From Lactarius indigo (taxonomy: Eukaryota > Basidiomycota > Agaricomycetes > Russulales > Russulaceae), in contig JAFKAC010000029.1 in NCBI GenBank assembly GCA_025766275.1, positions 434,001 to 498,000 on the forward strand: a DNA stretch of 64,000 nucleotides, given 5' to 3'. Position numbers and translations under genes: made by a program. Below, in pieces: positions 1-11,342 of the stretch. Numbering within the stretch: position 1 is the first letter of the stretch; every line of letters starts with the position of its first letter. The notes under the pieces are model-generated. The model saw only the letters and a program-made list of their open reading frames with translations. It was not told the origin of the DNA and searched no databases.

Positions 1-692
1 CCAAAAATTTAGAATAAGAATAGTCAACTTATAGGCTGATAATTGGCCAATGGAGATCAATCAGCCCAATACAGGAGATAAGGATATACATCCCCAGTTA
101 TACTATGGGATATTGCCAAGTCCTTTGCTCCTCTGCCTGCTTTACACTGACTGTGCTAGTGTGTGCCTGTTTATCTAAGCCCACTCCCCAGAGGGAATGG
201 TTTCCAGATGTTGAGGTGGGTGGGGTGTGTGTGTTACCCAGATGTAAGTTGTGCCTCTTCATTGTGGGTCTTATGTGTGTGTCTGGGCTCCCACTGTCAC
301 CCCCCCCCTCACTGTCATGAATGCCCCCTATTTTTCCTTTCCATCATACTTCTCAGCTATGCTGGCATTGTTCCACTGGCATTGTTCCACTGGCAAGGTC
401 CTGTTGGCATTGCCTTGCTGGTATCGCCTCACTGGCATTGCATTGCCCCGCTGGCATCTCTGAGCATTAGCTATATAAACCCCTAGTGTACTCTGTATTT
501 CCTTAGCTTTAGCTTTGTCAATATACTGTCTAGTTCCCCTCAGTACCTTCCTCTTGTCTCTACCACAATCCTCTTCTCTGAAGCCTTGTTGCCTTGAGCT
601 ATATCAAGGAACACCCATCAGACTTAGGTGCATGTTCTGCTCAGCAGTGGACCCACTCAGTGTCCTTTGCCACAGGCAGGAACTGTTACAGA
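1..692 (+). other. Unassigned sequence with TATA-like patch and short direct repeats
   Basis: No gene recognised. At about 363-460 a short motif (ctggcattg and variants) recurs, twice as a perfect 14-mer. At 473-480 there is a TATATAAA box, followed by a pyrimidine-rich stretch ending in tgttaca near 691. The same layout (TATATAAACCC then a pyrimidine-rich leader) recurs at 21690-21850, so this may be the downstream half of a solo LTR. I could not fix its ends or find a target-site duplication. Open frames here are short and resemble nothing I know. Confidence 0.3.
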
Positions 693-2986
693 CTTGATGC
701 ATGCCCCAACAGTGGCAGTGACACTCACACCATGTCTTGAGTGGTCCTGCTAGTGGGTCTGGGGGTTGTGGGGTGGGGGTGTGCAGGTTTAAAGGTTATG
801 TGATGCATACATGTGTGCACATCTCTGTCAGTGCCTAGGGAGGACTTAATTTATGTCTATTGGTTGTTATCATACTACACACTTTGCAGAGGAGAACTGA
901 TGTATGGCATTAACACAGTGATAAATGAGAAAAAAAAATGAAATTTAGAAAGCACAGTGCCCTCCTCAGTGCCCCAGGATGGCTTAAGGCCCAGAAACCT
1001 CAGTCAACCAAGTCTCTTCAAGGCTGTTGTGGCCTATGTTGCATAATGAAGGCACAGGAAGGGTAAATAACATGATCCCACACAAAGACATCATACCCTG
1101 GAATCATGCATCATTCTGTGCAGTCTGACTCCACTGCTTACTTTCAACTGCATCTCACTTCCTCTTGCCCCTAGAAGTTTGTGGAACAGTGCATTTCAGA
1201 TTAGCAGTTGGGGTTGTGGAAGTGGTGATGTGCCAGTGGTGTGTCAACATGCAGGCACTTGTACTCCCTGTGACTTGGGCACTCATTCTCCTTGCATGGC
1301 ATGTTGATGCCTGCCTCACACACCTGCCCCTCTAATATTAAACTCCAAATGGTGAGTGACCCTGTATTCTTGCCAACAAGCAATTGCTTAGCAGGCCAAG
1401 ATGTTCTTACATATCACCTGGTCGCTCCTGAAGTTCACCTGGAAGCAGATAAAAAGAGGCATGGTTATACTTCTTGATAACCAGGTGAGTTGCCTCCTCT
1501 GCTCTATCAACTGTTGCTTACCTTTTATAGATGAGAAAGAGGGGATGGCGCATGGAATTCACTGTCACCACATGCCTCAACATTGTCACCTGATTGGGTG
1601 ATATTTTTGACCAATCCCTGCCACTGTGATTCACTTTACCCTGGGGTGTAATGGTGGCCCCTGGAGAGGGCACTGAGCAAGTTTGAGGTGAAAGAGGGGA
1701 ATACTATACAGAAATTAAGTCAAATCATCTGTGTATCTGTAACTGTGCATTGCATGAGCATTGCTAGAGTGTTCAGCTGTCTGGGCTTTCATGGCAATTA
1801 TGCTGACATCATCTTCTACAATTGGGTGAGTGAGTGGCCCAGTGTGGATGAAGCAATTGAAAGCATCCAACCAACTTCATACAAAGTTACAATTACAAGT
1901 TCTGAACAGATAGAAGAATAATAATACAGGACTATTTGATGTCTTTACCAGATATGCCAATGTGCACTGAAACTTGGCTGAGTCAAATGCCATGTTGTGT
2001 CTTGCCAGTGGCAACATACAAACATACCAAACAGCTATCATTTGTGGATATTTGTATCAAAATGAATATCACAACTCTGAAAAAACAAGGAAAACCAGGG
2101 GAAATGGTCAGCAACTATCACAATGGCTTATATTGCAGTGCATACTATCAAGCTGGTGCACAACCAGAACTCAACAGTCAATTGGGTACTTGAGTCCACA
2201 ATAAGATTAATGCCACCAAAGATCCAGGAGTGTACACACCTATAGCTTTTCCCTTAGCAGAAGCTTCTGGTTCTTTACTGCTGCAGATCTTTCTTGGCTT
2301 TTTGTGCACTGTTTTTCAAGTAGGTATGTAGGTAATCATGTACAACCCAGTTTCCTTCATACTTGAGGAGGATGGGAAAATCTTTGGAGGCCTGCTTATG
2401 TGATTCATTACACATTCCATGTGGTTGGAGAAAGATCAGCATTGTACCATCTCACAGACAAGAGTAAGTTTATTCATAGATCTTGTTGCTTGAGCAGAAT
2501 AGGCAAGAGATGTATCCAATATTTGTCAGCCAAGGAACATACCCTTTCCTAGGAAAAATCTGAGTGTGACAGCCATGTTACAAACAAGTAGATTATACCC
2601 TAATAGTTTGGTAAAGTCCACCTTTCCACCCATGCTGCTGTTTGAGGATATCTTTAAGGGTGTATCCCCCATGACTGATACAGCTGACTTCCCCCAAAGG
2701 CTTTGGTATGAGTGATGGAGTGGATGCAGTCAGTGTGAGTGGCAACAGGGGTGGGGACCTTATTGGCCCATCTGTGGGATCATTTTCCGACCTTTTTGGA
2801 ACACACCCCTCATGGTGTGAAAGAGTGGAGGAACCAGCTCCAGGCTGAAACTACATCACATCAAGCTGGGAGGGAAGTGAGGAAGGAAGTGGTGTTGCTG
2901 GCGAATGGTTGAATGTATGCAAGGCATTGTGTGAAGTAGTGCTCATACCCCTCAGATTGTTGTGACATTTAAAGTCACCAAAATAG
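693..2986. other. Intergenic stretch without recognisable gene
   Basis: About 2.3 kb between the promoter-like patch and the first copia LTR. Frames at 1688-1921 and 1936-2204 (plus strand) are 60-85 codons long, in different frames, and match no family I recognise. They could be remains of a decayed gene, but this is not supported. No tRNA, LTR end or inverted repeat was identified. The last five bases (aatag) flank LTR C1 and are not repeated at the far C1 end. Confidence 0.3.
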
Positions 2987-3553
2987 TGTTGATAAGTGAC
3001 CCTTGCGCACTTAGTGGCTCGTACTGGACTGGACTTGCAGCATGGACTGCTTTAGATTAGATTAATTGGACTTGTAGATTACTTACATTTGATCTGTACA
3101 ATCTAGTGCTGATCATTGCATCATGTATGACATCATGTACTATGACATCATGTAGAACACTCCGGACACTTCATTGTACTCTGTCCTTTGTTCCCCTTTA
3201 GTTCTTATCTTTATTATGATGTCACTATGATATCATCCAGTGTCTGGACTTTCCTTGTTCTTATACGCCTTGTTCTCTTTACACACACTCCTTTGTCCTG
3301 TTGTAGAACAATGTGTCCCTTGTATTCTGTGACACTCTGTTACTTACCTTGTAGTAATGTCACCCTCCTGTATAGTATAAGTAGTAGGCTTGTATGCTCC
3401 TGGTCCACATCAGTTTCCTCACTGCTCTGTGTGCCAGACACCCTTGCTTTACTTGCCTGACAACTCCCTGTTGCTGCTTCAAGCACTCTCTGCATATCTC
3501 ACCACAGTCACCTTTGCCACTGTGAGTATGCTATCTATTTGTGCTGTTCATCA
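2987..3553 (+). repeat. 5' LTR of copia element C1 (567 bp)
   Basis: Starts TGTTGATAAGTGACCC and ends GCTGTTCATCA, immediately followed by a primer-binding site, so it is a 5' LTR on the plus strand. A TATAAG box lies near 3376-3381. The same LTR family occurs at 5546, 19219, 20261, 22698, 30192, 53768 and 54862. This copy is shorter than the complete relatives (618-627 bp) mainly because it lacks a roughly 55-bp GT...AG segment near its 3' end. Confidence 0.92.
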
Positions 3554-3568
3554 GGTTATGGGCCCTGG
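3554..3568 (+). promoter_or_regulatory. Primer-binding site of C1, complementary to half initiator-tRNA
   Basis: GGTTATGGGCCCTGG directly follows the LTR. Its complement, CCAGGGCCCATAACC, is the anticodon stem-loop of initiator tRNA-Met (CAT anticodon followed by AACC). Priming from an internally cleaved initiator tRNA is known for Drosophila copia and relatives. The same motif occurs in C2 (minus strand, 19204-19218), C3 (43591) and a remnant at 21040-21053. Confidence 0.85.
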
Positions 3569-4334
3569 TGCCCTAGCCACTCCACTTGGCTGGTCACTGT
3601 CTTCCTAGGAGGACACACCAGGCTAAGGTCTGTCTGGGGCCTTACCAGCCTTGCCCAAGGCAGAGGACAGTGGGGTGCCACTTGTCTCTGCTAAGGAACC
3701 TCCTGTGTATGTACTGCCCAGTAGTCCTACTTTCACCCCTACTGTTTTCCTAGCCCCTGCGCTATGTGCAAGGAGACTGGGTCTGATAGCCCCTTAACTT
3801 CAAAATATCCAGGCGTGCATGGCCCACTGGGCTGTGTATTGTGGAGCTTAGCGCCAGCTGTCTCTGGTGCTCCACACTGGGTGCAGGATCTCCCCACCAT
3901 GGGAGTGTAAAACCTGGTTCAGGCTCTGGGGGGTGTTCACCTTATGGTGTTCTGCAACCAGATACCTGCCTTGTAGTGGCAATGGGAAAGGATTCAGTAA
4001 AGCCACTTGTGGCGATGAGGCAACCAACAGGCCAAGGAGGCTGAGGTAGACAGCCTTGGGCTCTGAAAGCAATCCCTTCACCTTCCCCCTGACGCAAACC
4101 ATTTGAGCTGTGTCCTAGACACATCCTGGCTGGCAGCTAGCTCATGGTATGGCAAAGGGACTCTCCCAACCTGGGCCTAGCCCTTGTATCACTGGCATAC
4201 TATCAGGAGGCAGGACATGTTAGCGTTCTGGCCTTACAGAATCACAGACAGGAGTGGTACCTCCTCTATCTTTATGTCTTGCAACTATGAAGCACTGTCG
4301 CTGACTGCTCCTCAGCGACAGATAAATCATCCCA
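3569..4334 (+). other. Long untranslated leader of copia C1
   Basis: Roughly 765 bp between the primer site and the first Gag codon, without a plausible coding frame. The same leader is found inverted in C2 at 10515-10766 plus 18684-19203, which shows it belongs to this copia family. A packaging or ribosome-entry role is possible, but nothing here demonstrates it. Confidence 0.75.
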
Positions 4335-5545
4335 ATGTCTGGTTCTTCATCCACCCCTGCTGCCGGTGCTGGTGCTCCTCCCAGCCCCACATGGTGGCTC
4401 TGCAGGAGGCTCACTCCCTCCTCCTTCTGGGTCCACACCCTCCACACTGTCTCTCTCAAGGCCCACAGTGCCAACTTTGGCATGCCTTCTGGCATCCACC
4501 TTTCCCAGTTTCGATGGCACTGGCTGGAACAAATGGTCTGGGACCATTGAGGCCATCCTCACGCTACATGAAGCTGAGGATGTGTTCACTTTGGACACAC
4601 CCCCATTGGGTATCACCTCCAATGAATGGGACTCAGTCCAGCGTCGTTCCAAGGCGTACCTCTGCCTCTACTTAAAGCCAGATGTCTACTCCCTTGTGGC
4701 AGACAACACTGTCTATGCCACCTTCAAGGCGAAGTGGGACAAGCTGAGAGACATATACGCTGGTGCTTCAGGCAGCACCACTATCTTTAATTTGTGGATC
4801 CAGTTAACACAAGCCTGCCTCGACGACTCCACACCCATGGCCGCTCAGCTGGCCAAGCTCAATGAGCTTAGGGTTGCCCTTTCCAATGTGCAGATGGGTG
4901 TCTCTGACTGTCCAATACTGCCTCATTCTCCTCCACACTGCTGCCGCCCTCTTATGAGGTGTTGGCCTCTACCATCCTTGCCAGTGGGGCCCCCTCTGCA
5001 CTTAAGCACAGCTGAGATCATAGCGCGCATAGTGTCTGAAGAAGCTCGCTGGGCTGGGCCCTCTGGCTCTTCCCTCAACAAGGTGGCCCCCATCAAGTTG
5101 ACAGGCAAAAAGGGCAAGAAGGACCACTCTGGTCTGACTTGCCACTATTGCAACAAAAAGGGCCACATCAAACCTGACTGCAGGAAGAAGAAAAAGGATG
5201 AGGCTGATGCAAAGGAGAAGGAAAAGGCAGGCAACAAAGCCGCAAACAGTCATGTCTTAGTACCTACCACCGCCTCCATTAAGGAGGTCGTAGAGCCCAC
5301 CATAGATTGGGCCTCTGAATTGATTTCTGTTGCCTTGTATACTGCCTCACGAGTGCATTGGATGATGGACAGTGGTGCTACACACCACATTACACCACAC
5401 CGGTCTGACTTCAAAGACTATACCCCGACTAAAGGCACTGTATGCCTAGGGGATAAGTCCACAATAGACCAAGTAGGTGTTGGATCTGTCGTCTTTACAA
5501 TGAGCCAAGGTATCTCTATCACCCTCAGTAATGTGCTACACCTAC
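4335..5545 (+). pseudogene. Frameshifted Gag-protease fragment of copia C1
   Basis: Translation starts at ATG 4335 with MSGSSSTPAAGAG, as in C2. Comparison with C2 shows at least four frame changes: near 4395, through the region around 4450-4505, and on either side of 4900-4990. Recognisable parts are the Gag UBN2-like domain (SFDGTGWNKWSGTIEAIL), a CCHC knuckle (CHYCNKKGHIKPDC, near 5140-5180) and the protease motif MMDSGATHH (near 5362). The frame stops at the C2 LTR junction at 5546; protease C-terminus, GAG-pre-integrase domain and integrase N-terminus are absent. The rest of this copy may be the integrase piece at 19845-20260. Non-functional. Confidence 0.88.
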
Positions 5546-6172
5546 TGATGAACAGCATGCAGAGATCCAATACTCACAGTGAGACAAAGTGTACTGTGGT
5601 GAGATAAAGGGGCAGCTGGTAAGCAGCAACAGAGAGATTTTGCAGAGGTGAAGCAAAGTGTCTGGCACACAAGCAGTGAGAACTGATGTTGTTACACTTA
5701 GAGAGAAGAGGCTTACCTGGCACACAAGCAGTGAGAACTGATATGGACCAGGAGCATACATGGTACTCTACTTATACACTTTCTGATAGTGACACTGTAC
5801 AAGGGATGTAACACTAAGTCACACAGTACAAGGAAGTATTGTTCTACAAACGGACAAAGGAGTGGACGTTCTGAGAACAAGGGAAGAAAGAATAAGGAGA
5901 GTCCAGAAGCAGATGATATCATAGTGACATCATAATAAATATAAAGCTAAGTATGGAACAAAGGAAAGTACAAAGGCAGTTATACAACACAGAGTCCAGG
6001 ATGCATGATGTCATAGAAGTACAGTGATGTCATAGATGACGCAATGGTAAGTCCAGATTGTACAGATCAAACAGTATCTAATCTACAAGTCCTGTATATC
6101 TAATCTAAAGCAGTCCATGCTGCAAGTCCGGTCTGTATGAGCCGCTAAGTGCGCAAGGGTCATTTATCAACA
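5546..6172 (-). repeat. 3' LTR of copia C2 (627 bp)
   Basis: On the plus strand it begins TGATGAACAGC and ends TTTATCAACA, the reverse complement of the C1 LTR ends. It contains a direct repeat (tggcacacaagcagtgagaa) at 5663 and 5718, spaced 55 bp. It differs clearly from the 5' LTR at 19219-19844, for example through the first 100 bp, and represents another subfamily. Confidence 0.9.
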
Positions 6173-6185
6173 TCTCCCCATGATC
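6173..6185 (-). promoter_or_regulatory. Polypurine tract of C2
   Basis: Read on the minus strand, ATGGGGAGA abuts the LTR start TGTTGATAAATG, the expected place for the plus-strand DNA primer. It follows the Gag-Pol stop codon at 6192-6194 by only a few bases. Confidence 0.7.
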
Positions 6186-6191
6186 TACAAT

Positions 6192-9100
6192 CTAAGTACA
6201 CACAAGTCCCATGTCATCATTGTGCTTCTGCAGCAGGACACGCGGTAGTGACTTTGTGAAGCCGTCCACAACCATATCCACAGTAGGGGTTCTAATGAGG
6301 GTGATAGTCCCCTTTTCGATGTACTCCCTAATGACATGATGCCGTATGGCAATGTGCTTAGACCATCTCCCAGTGACAGGGTTCAAGGCCAAATCAATGG
6401 CACCCTTATTGTCACCATGAAGTGGGATGGGGTCGTTGGCCTCGTACCCGAGTTCCGTGAGGAAGCTCTGATACCATGCAGCCTGGTTAGCCGCGTTGGT
6501 CATGGCCATGTATTCCGCTTCCGTTGTGTTTTGGGCAACAGTCTTTTGCATGCGCGAAGACCAGCTTATTGCACCATTAGCTAGTAGGAACACATAACCA
6601 GAGGTTGAGTGGTGGTCATCAGTCTGATCAGCCAGACTGGAATCAGTGTAGCCATGAAGGCCATTGCCATTGGCACCATCATAAACAATACGCATATCCA
6701 TAGTTCCCACTAGGTAGGACAGGACATACTGCACAAGTCGCAGATGTTGTGGTGAAGGATTTGCTGTGTACTGCGCCAAACGTGACACAGCAAAGGAGAT
6801 ATCTGGCCTAGTGCCAATCTGCACATAAAGCAGACTCCCAATCAAAGACTGGTAGTGGGAAATATCTGAGGCAGTTGCCTGTGACGTATATTTAACTAGG
6901 TGCTCGTCAGCACCAGCAGGCAAGGGTGTGTTGTGTGGTGTGGCATCAGACATGCCAAAGCGTTCAAGGACATCCTTGATGTAGCCAGACTGATCTATTT
7001 CAATGTGTCTAAGGGAGCGGTCGCGCACAATGTGCATACCAAGATAAGACTCTATCTCCCCAAGATCTGTCATCTCATAGCGTTTAGACAAGTCCGACTT
7101 CAAATGCTTGATACCACTCAGTGAGGGACCCAGTATAGTGATGTCGTCAATGTAGACAATAACAAAGAGTGGATCATACCCCTCCCGTTGAGGCATCACA
7201 TATATGCCAGCATCAGCAAACATCCGCTTAAAGCTGAGTGCAGTGAGCACTCCATGGAATTGCAAGTTCCATGCGCGGGAGGCCTGTTTGAGACCATAGA
7301 TTGCCTTAACCAGGTGACACACCTTTGTCTCAGAGCCAGTGACAGTGAAACCTTGTGGCTGCTCCATGTAAATCTCCTCGTCAAGCATGCCATTGAGAAA
7401 AGCAGACTTAACATCCATCTGATGGATGTGCCAGTCCTCCAGCGCGGCCAACGCCAGAAGTAAACATAGCGACTCAAATCGTGCAACAGGAGAGAAGGTT
7501 TCATCAAAATCTACACCAGGGATCTGCATGAATCCCTTAGCCACCAAGCGGGCTCTGTAGCGGCCATCCGCTTTGAGCTTAAAGACCCATTTGGATTTTA
7601 CTGCCTTACGATTAGGCAGGAGATCCACTAACTCCCAAGTCCCATTCTTAGCTAGGGCGTCCATTTCATACTGGCATGCCTTAGTCCACTCATCTGCAGC
7701 TGCAGACCGCATGGCCTCTGCATAAGATGCAGGGTCTCGGCCCACAAAGGCAGCAGCCAATAACTCTGCATACCCCAGATGCCTGCCGCGCCATGCTGCA
7801 TTGTCCGCATTGAAGTAACGCGGATTAGGCACAGGGACACGAGCAGTGCGCCTTGGTGCATTGTCCATTTCACGCAACAGCTGACTACGCTGTGCACGAT
7901 CCTCAAATCCCCCAGGCATTTCTGGTGAGGGAGGAGGGACATGGTGCATAATGTGCATTGCACTAGGACACGGCAGGGGTGAAGTGGGAGTGGCTTGCTC
8001 ACGCTTTGGTGTGGTGGGCGGAGCCGGCAGAGCAGGTGGTGGAGTGGTGGGGCGTGGTTGGACTTGTGGGGGGTCTAGGAGCTTTTCAACATCCTCCTCC
8101 TCACTACTACTGGAGTGTGCAGGGGAGGGGGCTTGCATTGGTGGTAATGCTGGTGGGTGAGGCACGGCAGTCACTGTTGTGCTAGGCACGACTGGTGGTG
8201 AAGGTGTGGGGTGTGTCTCAACACCCTGAAGGGACGGGAAGCTACTCTCATCGAATGTCACATCCCTGGACACTCGGACGGAGCGGGTTGAGTGGTCCCA
8301 GAGCTTATAGCCCTTAGATTCGGGCTCAAACCTGATAAGCGTGACCTCAATGGCCTTCGCATCCAATTTGCGATGCTTATCAGTGGGTACGTGCATGTAC
8401 CCCTTGCATCCAAAGATGTGAAGATGTGAGACATCAGGCACTTTGCCAGAGTGCCAGAGCTCATAGGGAGTGCGCCACTTTAGCCCACGGACTGGAGAGC
8501 GGTTATAGATGTGCACAGCTGCGCACACTGCATGCTCCCAGAAGCCTTTAGACATGCCAGCTGTGTGAAGCATGGACATTGCCTTATCCATAATGGTGCG
8601 GTTAAACCACTCGGCTTTACCATTGGACTGTGGTGAACCCGGCATCGTGAGGTGATGCTCTATCCCTTTCTGCTTAAGAATGTCCTGCGTGACACTCGAC
8701 ATGTATTCGCCACCGTGGTCAGAGTGCAGAGCGTGCAGTTTATGGCCAGACTGGGTTTCACCTCTGGCCAAATACATTTGCAGCGACTTAGCAAACTGGT
8801 CCTTTGACTTAAGAAAGTGGACCACAGTGAACTTAGTGTGGTCGTCTATGAAGGTGGCAGTGTACATCGATCCTTGCAGGGACTGAGTCTGCATAGGACC
8901 GGCGAGGTCACTGTGCACGATCTCAAATTGACGAGTTGTCCTTTTGTTGGAGGACGCAGAAAAGGGTTGGCGAGTGGATTTACCCATCTCGCACCCATGG
9001 CAGATTGTGTGGGCTGTGGTAGAGCTATCTATGTCCATGCCAGTAGTGGCAGAGGGACCATGCGCCTTCAGCGCTGCAGAGGATATGTGTCCCATGTGTT

Positions 9101-10514
9101 GATGCCAGATATCAAGTGTGGCAGCACTTGATTTTGTGTGGGCGTTGAGGCCAACACTGGCTGTGTCCAACCAGTAAAGGTTGTCCTCAAGGTAGCCTTT
9201 GGCCACACACTTTTGGTTGATAGATATTTTAAATGAGCCACTATCAAAGGCAATCTCAGCACCCTTTTGTGCTAGGGCACGCGTCGACAAGAAGCGCGTC
9301 TTCACCTGTGGTAGGTGTAGCACATTACTGAGGGTGATAGAGATACCCTGGCTCGTTGTAAAGACGACAGACCCAACACCCACTTGGTCTATGGTGGACT
9401 TATCCCCTAGGCGTACAGTGCCTTTAGTTGGGGTGTAGTCCTTGAAGTCAGACCGATGTGGTGTAATGTGGTGTGTAGCACCACTGTCCATCATCCAACG
9501 CACATGTGAGGCAGCATACAAGGCAATGTTGATCGATTCAGAAGCCCAATCTATCTTGGGCTCTACAACCTCTGTAATGGAGGCGGTTGTAGGTACTAGG
9601 ACATGACTATTGGTGGCCTTGTTGCCTGCCTTCTCCTTCTCCTTTGCGTCAGCCTCATCCTTTTTCTTCTTCCTGCAGTCAGGCTTGATGTGGCCCTTTT
9701 TGTTGCAGTAGTGGCAAGTCAGACCGGAGTGGTCTTTCTTGCCCTTTTTGCCCGTCGACTTGACGGGGGCCACCTTGTTGAGGGAAGAGCCAGAGGGCCC
9801 GGCACAGCGAGCTTCTTCAGACACTATGCACACTATTATCTCAGCGTGCTTGAGTGCGGAAGGGGCCCCACTGGTGAGAATGGTAGAGGCCAACACCTCA
9901 TAAGAGGGCGGCAGTGCATGGAGGAGAATGAGGCAGTATTGGACGTCAGAGACACCCATCTGTGCATTGGAAAGGGCAACCCTAAGCTCATTGAGCTTGG
10001 CCAGCTGAGCGACCATGGGTGCAGAGTTGTTGAGGCGGGCTTGCGTTAACTGGATCCACAAGTTAAAGATGGTGGTGCTGCCCGAAGCACCAGCATATAC
10101 ATCTCTCAGTTTGTCCCACTTCGCCTTGAAGGTGGCATAGACAATATTGTCCGCCACAAGGGAGTAGACATCTGGCTTTAAGTAAAGGTGGAGGTACGCC
10201 TTGGAGCAACGCTGGACTGAGTCCCACTCATCGATAGTGATACCTGATGGGGGTGTGTCCAAGGTGAACACATCTTCAGCCTCATGTAGCGTGAGGATAG
10301 CCTCAATGGTCCCAGACCATTCGTTCCAGCCAGTGCCGTCAAACTGGGTGAGGTGGATGCCAGATGGCATGCCAAAGTTGGCACTGTGGGCCTGAGAGAG
10401 ACATGTGGAGGGTGTGGACCCAGAAGGAGGAGGGAGTGAGCCTCCTGCAGAGCCACTGGTGGGGCTGGGAGGAGCACCAGCACCAGCAGCAGGGATGGAA
10501 GATGAACCAGACAT
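6192..10514 (-). CDS. Intact copia Gag-Pol polyprotein (1440 aa)
   Basis: One uninterrupted frame from ATG (complement of 10512-10514) to the stop at 6192. Domains in order: UBN2-like Gag (about residues 55-230); CCHC knuckle CHYCNKKGHIKPDC (267-280); aspartic protease DSGATHH (343); integrase zinc finger with H471-H476 and C505-C508; integrase core D536 (HSD), D599 (HSDHGGEY) and E635 (NGKAE); Pro/Ser-rich linker (about 770-860); reverse transcriptase from about 940 with FDETFSPVAR and the YIDD catalytic motif (1121-1124); RNase H with GYTDSSLAD, TEAEYMA and GDNKGAID (about 1289-1371). Protease and integrase before RT is the Ty1/copia order. All catalytic motifs are present, so the protein could be active. 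It is the only intact long coding frame in the window. The leader is split by GA, which probably silences it. Confidence 0.97.
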   Translation of the reverse strand: MSGSSSIPAAGAGAPPSPTSGSAGGSLPPPSGSTPSTCLSQAHSANFGMPSGIHLTQFDGTGWNEWSGTIEAILTLHEAEDVFTLDTPPSGITIDEWDSVQRCSKAYLHLYLKPDVYSLVADNIVYATFKAKWDKLRDVYAGASGSTTIFNLWIQLTQARLNNSAPMVAQLAKLNELRVALSNAQMGVSDVQYCLILLHALPPSYEVLASTILTSGAPSALKHAEIIVCIVSEEARCAGPSGSSLNKVAPVKSTGKKGKKDHSGLTCHYCNKKGHIKPDCRKKKKDEADAKEKEKAGNKATNSHVLVPTTASITEVVEPKIDWASESINIALYAASHVRWMMDSGATHHITPHRSDFKDYTPTKGTVRLGDKSTIDQVGVGSVVFTTSQGISITLSNVLHLPQVKTRFLSTRALAQKGAEIAFDSGSFKISINQKCVAKGYLEDNLYWLDTASVGLNAHTKSSAATLDIWHQHMGHISSAALKAHGPSATTGMDIDSSTTAHTICHGCEMGKSTRQPFSASSNKRTTRQFEIVHSDLAGPMQTQSLQGSMYTATFIDDHTKFTVVHFLKSKDQFAKSLQMYLARGETQSGHKLHALHSDHGGEYMSSVTQDILKQKGIEHHLTMPGSPQSNGKAEWFNRTIMDKAMSMLHTAGMSKGFWEHAVCAAVHIYNRSPVRGLKWRTPYELWHSGKVPDVSHLHIFGCKGYMHVPTDKHRKLDAKAIEVTLIRFEPESKGYKLWDHSTRSVRVSRDVTFDESSFPSLQGVETHPTPSPPVVPSTTVTAVPHPPALPPMQAPSPAHSSSSEEEDVEKLLDPPQVQPRPTTPPPALPAPPTTPKREQATPTSPLPCPSAMHIMHHVPPPSPEMPGGFEDRAQRSQLLREMDNAPRRTARVPVPNPRYFNADNAAWRGRHLGYAELLAAAFVGRDPASYAEAMRSAAADEWTKACQYEMDALAKNGTWELVDLLPNRKAVKSKWVFKLKADGRYRARLVAKGFMQIPGVDFDETFSPVARFESLCLLLALAALEDWHIHQMDVKSAFLNGMLDEEIYMEQPQGFTVTGSETKVCHLVKAIYGLKQASRAWNLQFHGVLTALSFKRMFADAGIYVMPQREGYDPLFVIVYIDDITILGPSLSGIKHLKSDLSKRYEMTDLGEIESYLGMHIVRDRSLRHIEIDQSGYIKDVLERFGMSDATPHNTPLPAGADEHLVKYTSQATASDISHYQSLIGSLLYVQIGTRPDISFAVSRLAQYTANPSPQHLRLVQYVLSYLVGTMDMRIVYDGANGNGLHGYTDSSLADQTDDHHSTSGYVFLLANGAISWSSRMQKTVAQNTTEAEYMAMTNAANQAAWYQSFLTELGYEANDPIPLHGDNKGAIDLALNPVTGRWSKHIAIRHHVIREYIEKGTITLIRTPTVDMVVDGFTKSLPRVLLQKHNDDMGLVCT

Positions 10515-10766
10515 TGGGATGATTTATCTGTCACCGAGGAGCAGTCAGCGACAGTGCTTCATAGTTGCAAGACATAAAGATAGAGGGGGTACCACTCCTG
10601 TCTGTGATTCTGTAAGGCCAGAACGCTAACGTGTCCTGCCTCCTGATAGTATGCCAGTGATACAAGGGCTAGGCCCAGGTTGAGAGAGTCCGTTTGCCAT
10701 ACCATGAGCTAGCTGCCAGCCAGGATGTGTCTAAGACACAGCTCAAATGGTTTGTGTCAGGGGGAA
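10515..10766 (-). other. C2 leader, proximal part (with GA target site)
   Basis: Matches the C1 leader (near 4085-4334) in inverted orientation and has no coding frame. The last five bases, gggaa (10762-10766), are repeated at 18684-18688 on the other side of GA and form its target-site duplication. Confidence 0.85.
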
Positions 10767-11340
10767 TGTTACGATTTTCCTTGGACTTGTTCTTTCGCAT
10801 GTTATCATCCCTTTCCCACTACTATACGAGCCCTGTACGACTACATGGATTTTACGATTACCCGATTCCTATCGCGCACCCCACTTATCGATGCTCTCTT
10901 CTGATAAAGTTCGACATGTGCTAGTTTCCGTCGTGTTCCTAATCACACGCGACCCCGCGTGATTCACCTTTATTCCCAGCACAGCATCCCCTTTGTTCTC
11001 GTTATATCCCACCCTTTGTCCCAAAACCAGCGATGGCGCCATCTGTTTGTAGTCGCCACACTAGTCAGTATCTATTTAAACCTAGTTCTATCTAGCTTGT
11101 ACAGTAGACTAGACTTCTTGTGTAATACTACACTCGAACGCCTCAGTGCCTTCACGGTCTCACAAACCCCCGCTGACACTGTCAGACCTTCGAGTCTTGA
11201 CCCTCCTCTACGATCCAAGTGACCACCGTCCTTGTGATCCTTGTGCATCATCTCACTGAAGCCAAGCCGTAGAGCTTGCGCTACTGCTATTCGACTGACT
11301 CAGTACAGGTCGTACGCAACGCCCCTGTAGTGGCGTTACA
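10767..11340 (+). repeat. 5' LTR of gypsy GA (574 bp)
   Basis: TGTTACGATTTTCC...GTGGCGTTACA. A TATTTAAA box at 11073-11080 lies 33 bp before AGACTAGACTT (11106-11116), the predicted RNA start and self-primer. Same family: 18110, 50240, 53385 and (inverted) 59071. Confidence 0.95.
11106..11116 (+). promoter_or_regulatory. Predicted transcript 5' end / self-primer of GA
   Basis: AGACTAGACTT is the exact reverse complement of 11 bases two nucleotides past the LTR end (11343-11353) and starts 33 bp after the TATTTAAA box. In Tf1 of fission yeast the first 11 nt of the RNA pair with the primer site; this layout fits that model. The actual start site is inferred. Confidence 0.7.
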
Positions 11341-11342
11341 TT

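Noticed and set aside
9603..10049. 148-codon plus-strand frame over C2 Gag
   Set aside because: Antisense shadow of the intact copia Gag. It has hydrophobic runs but arises from the Lys/Glu-rich region read backwards; no homology seen.
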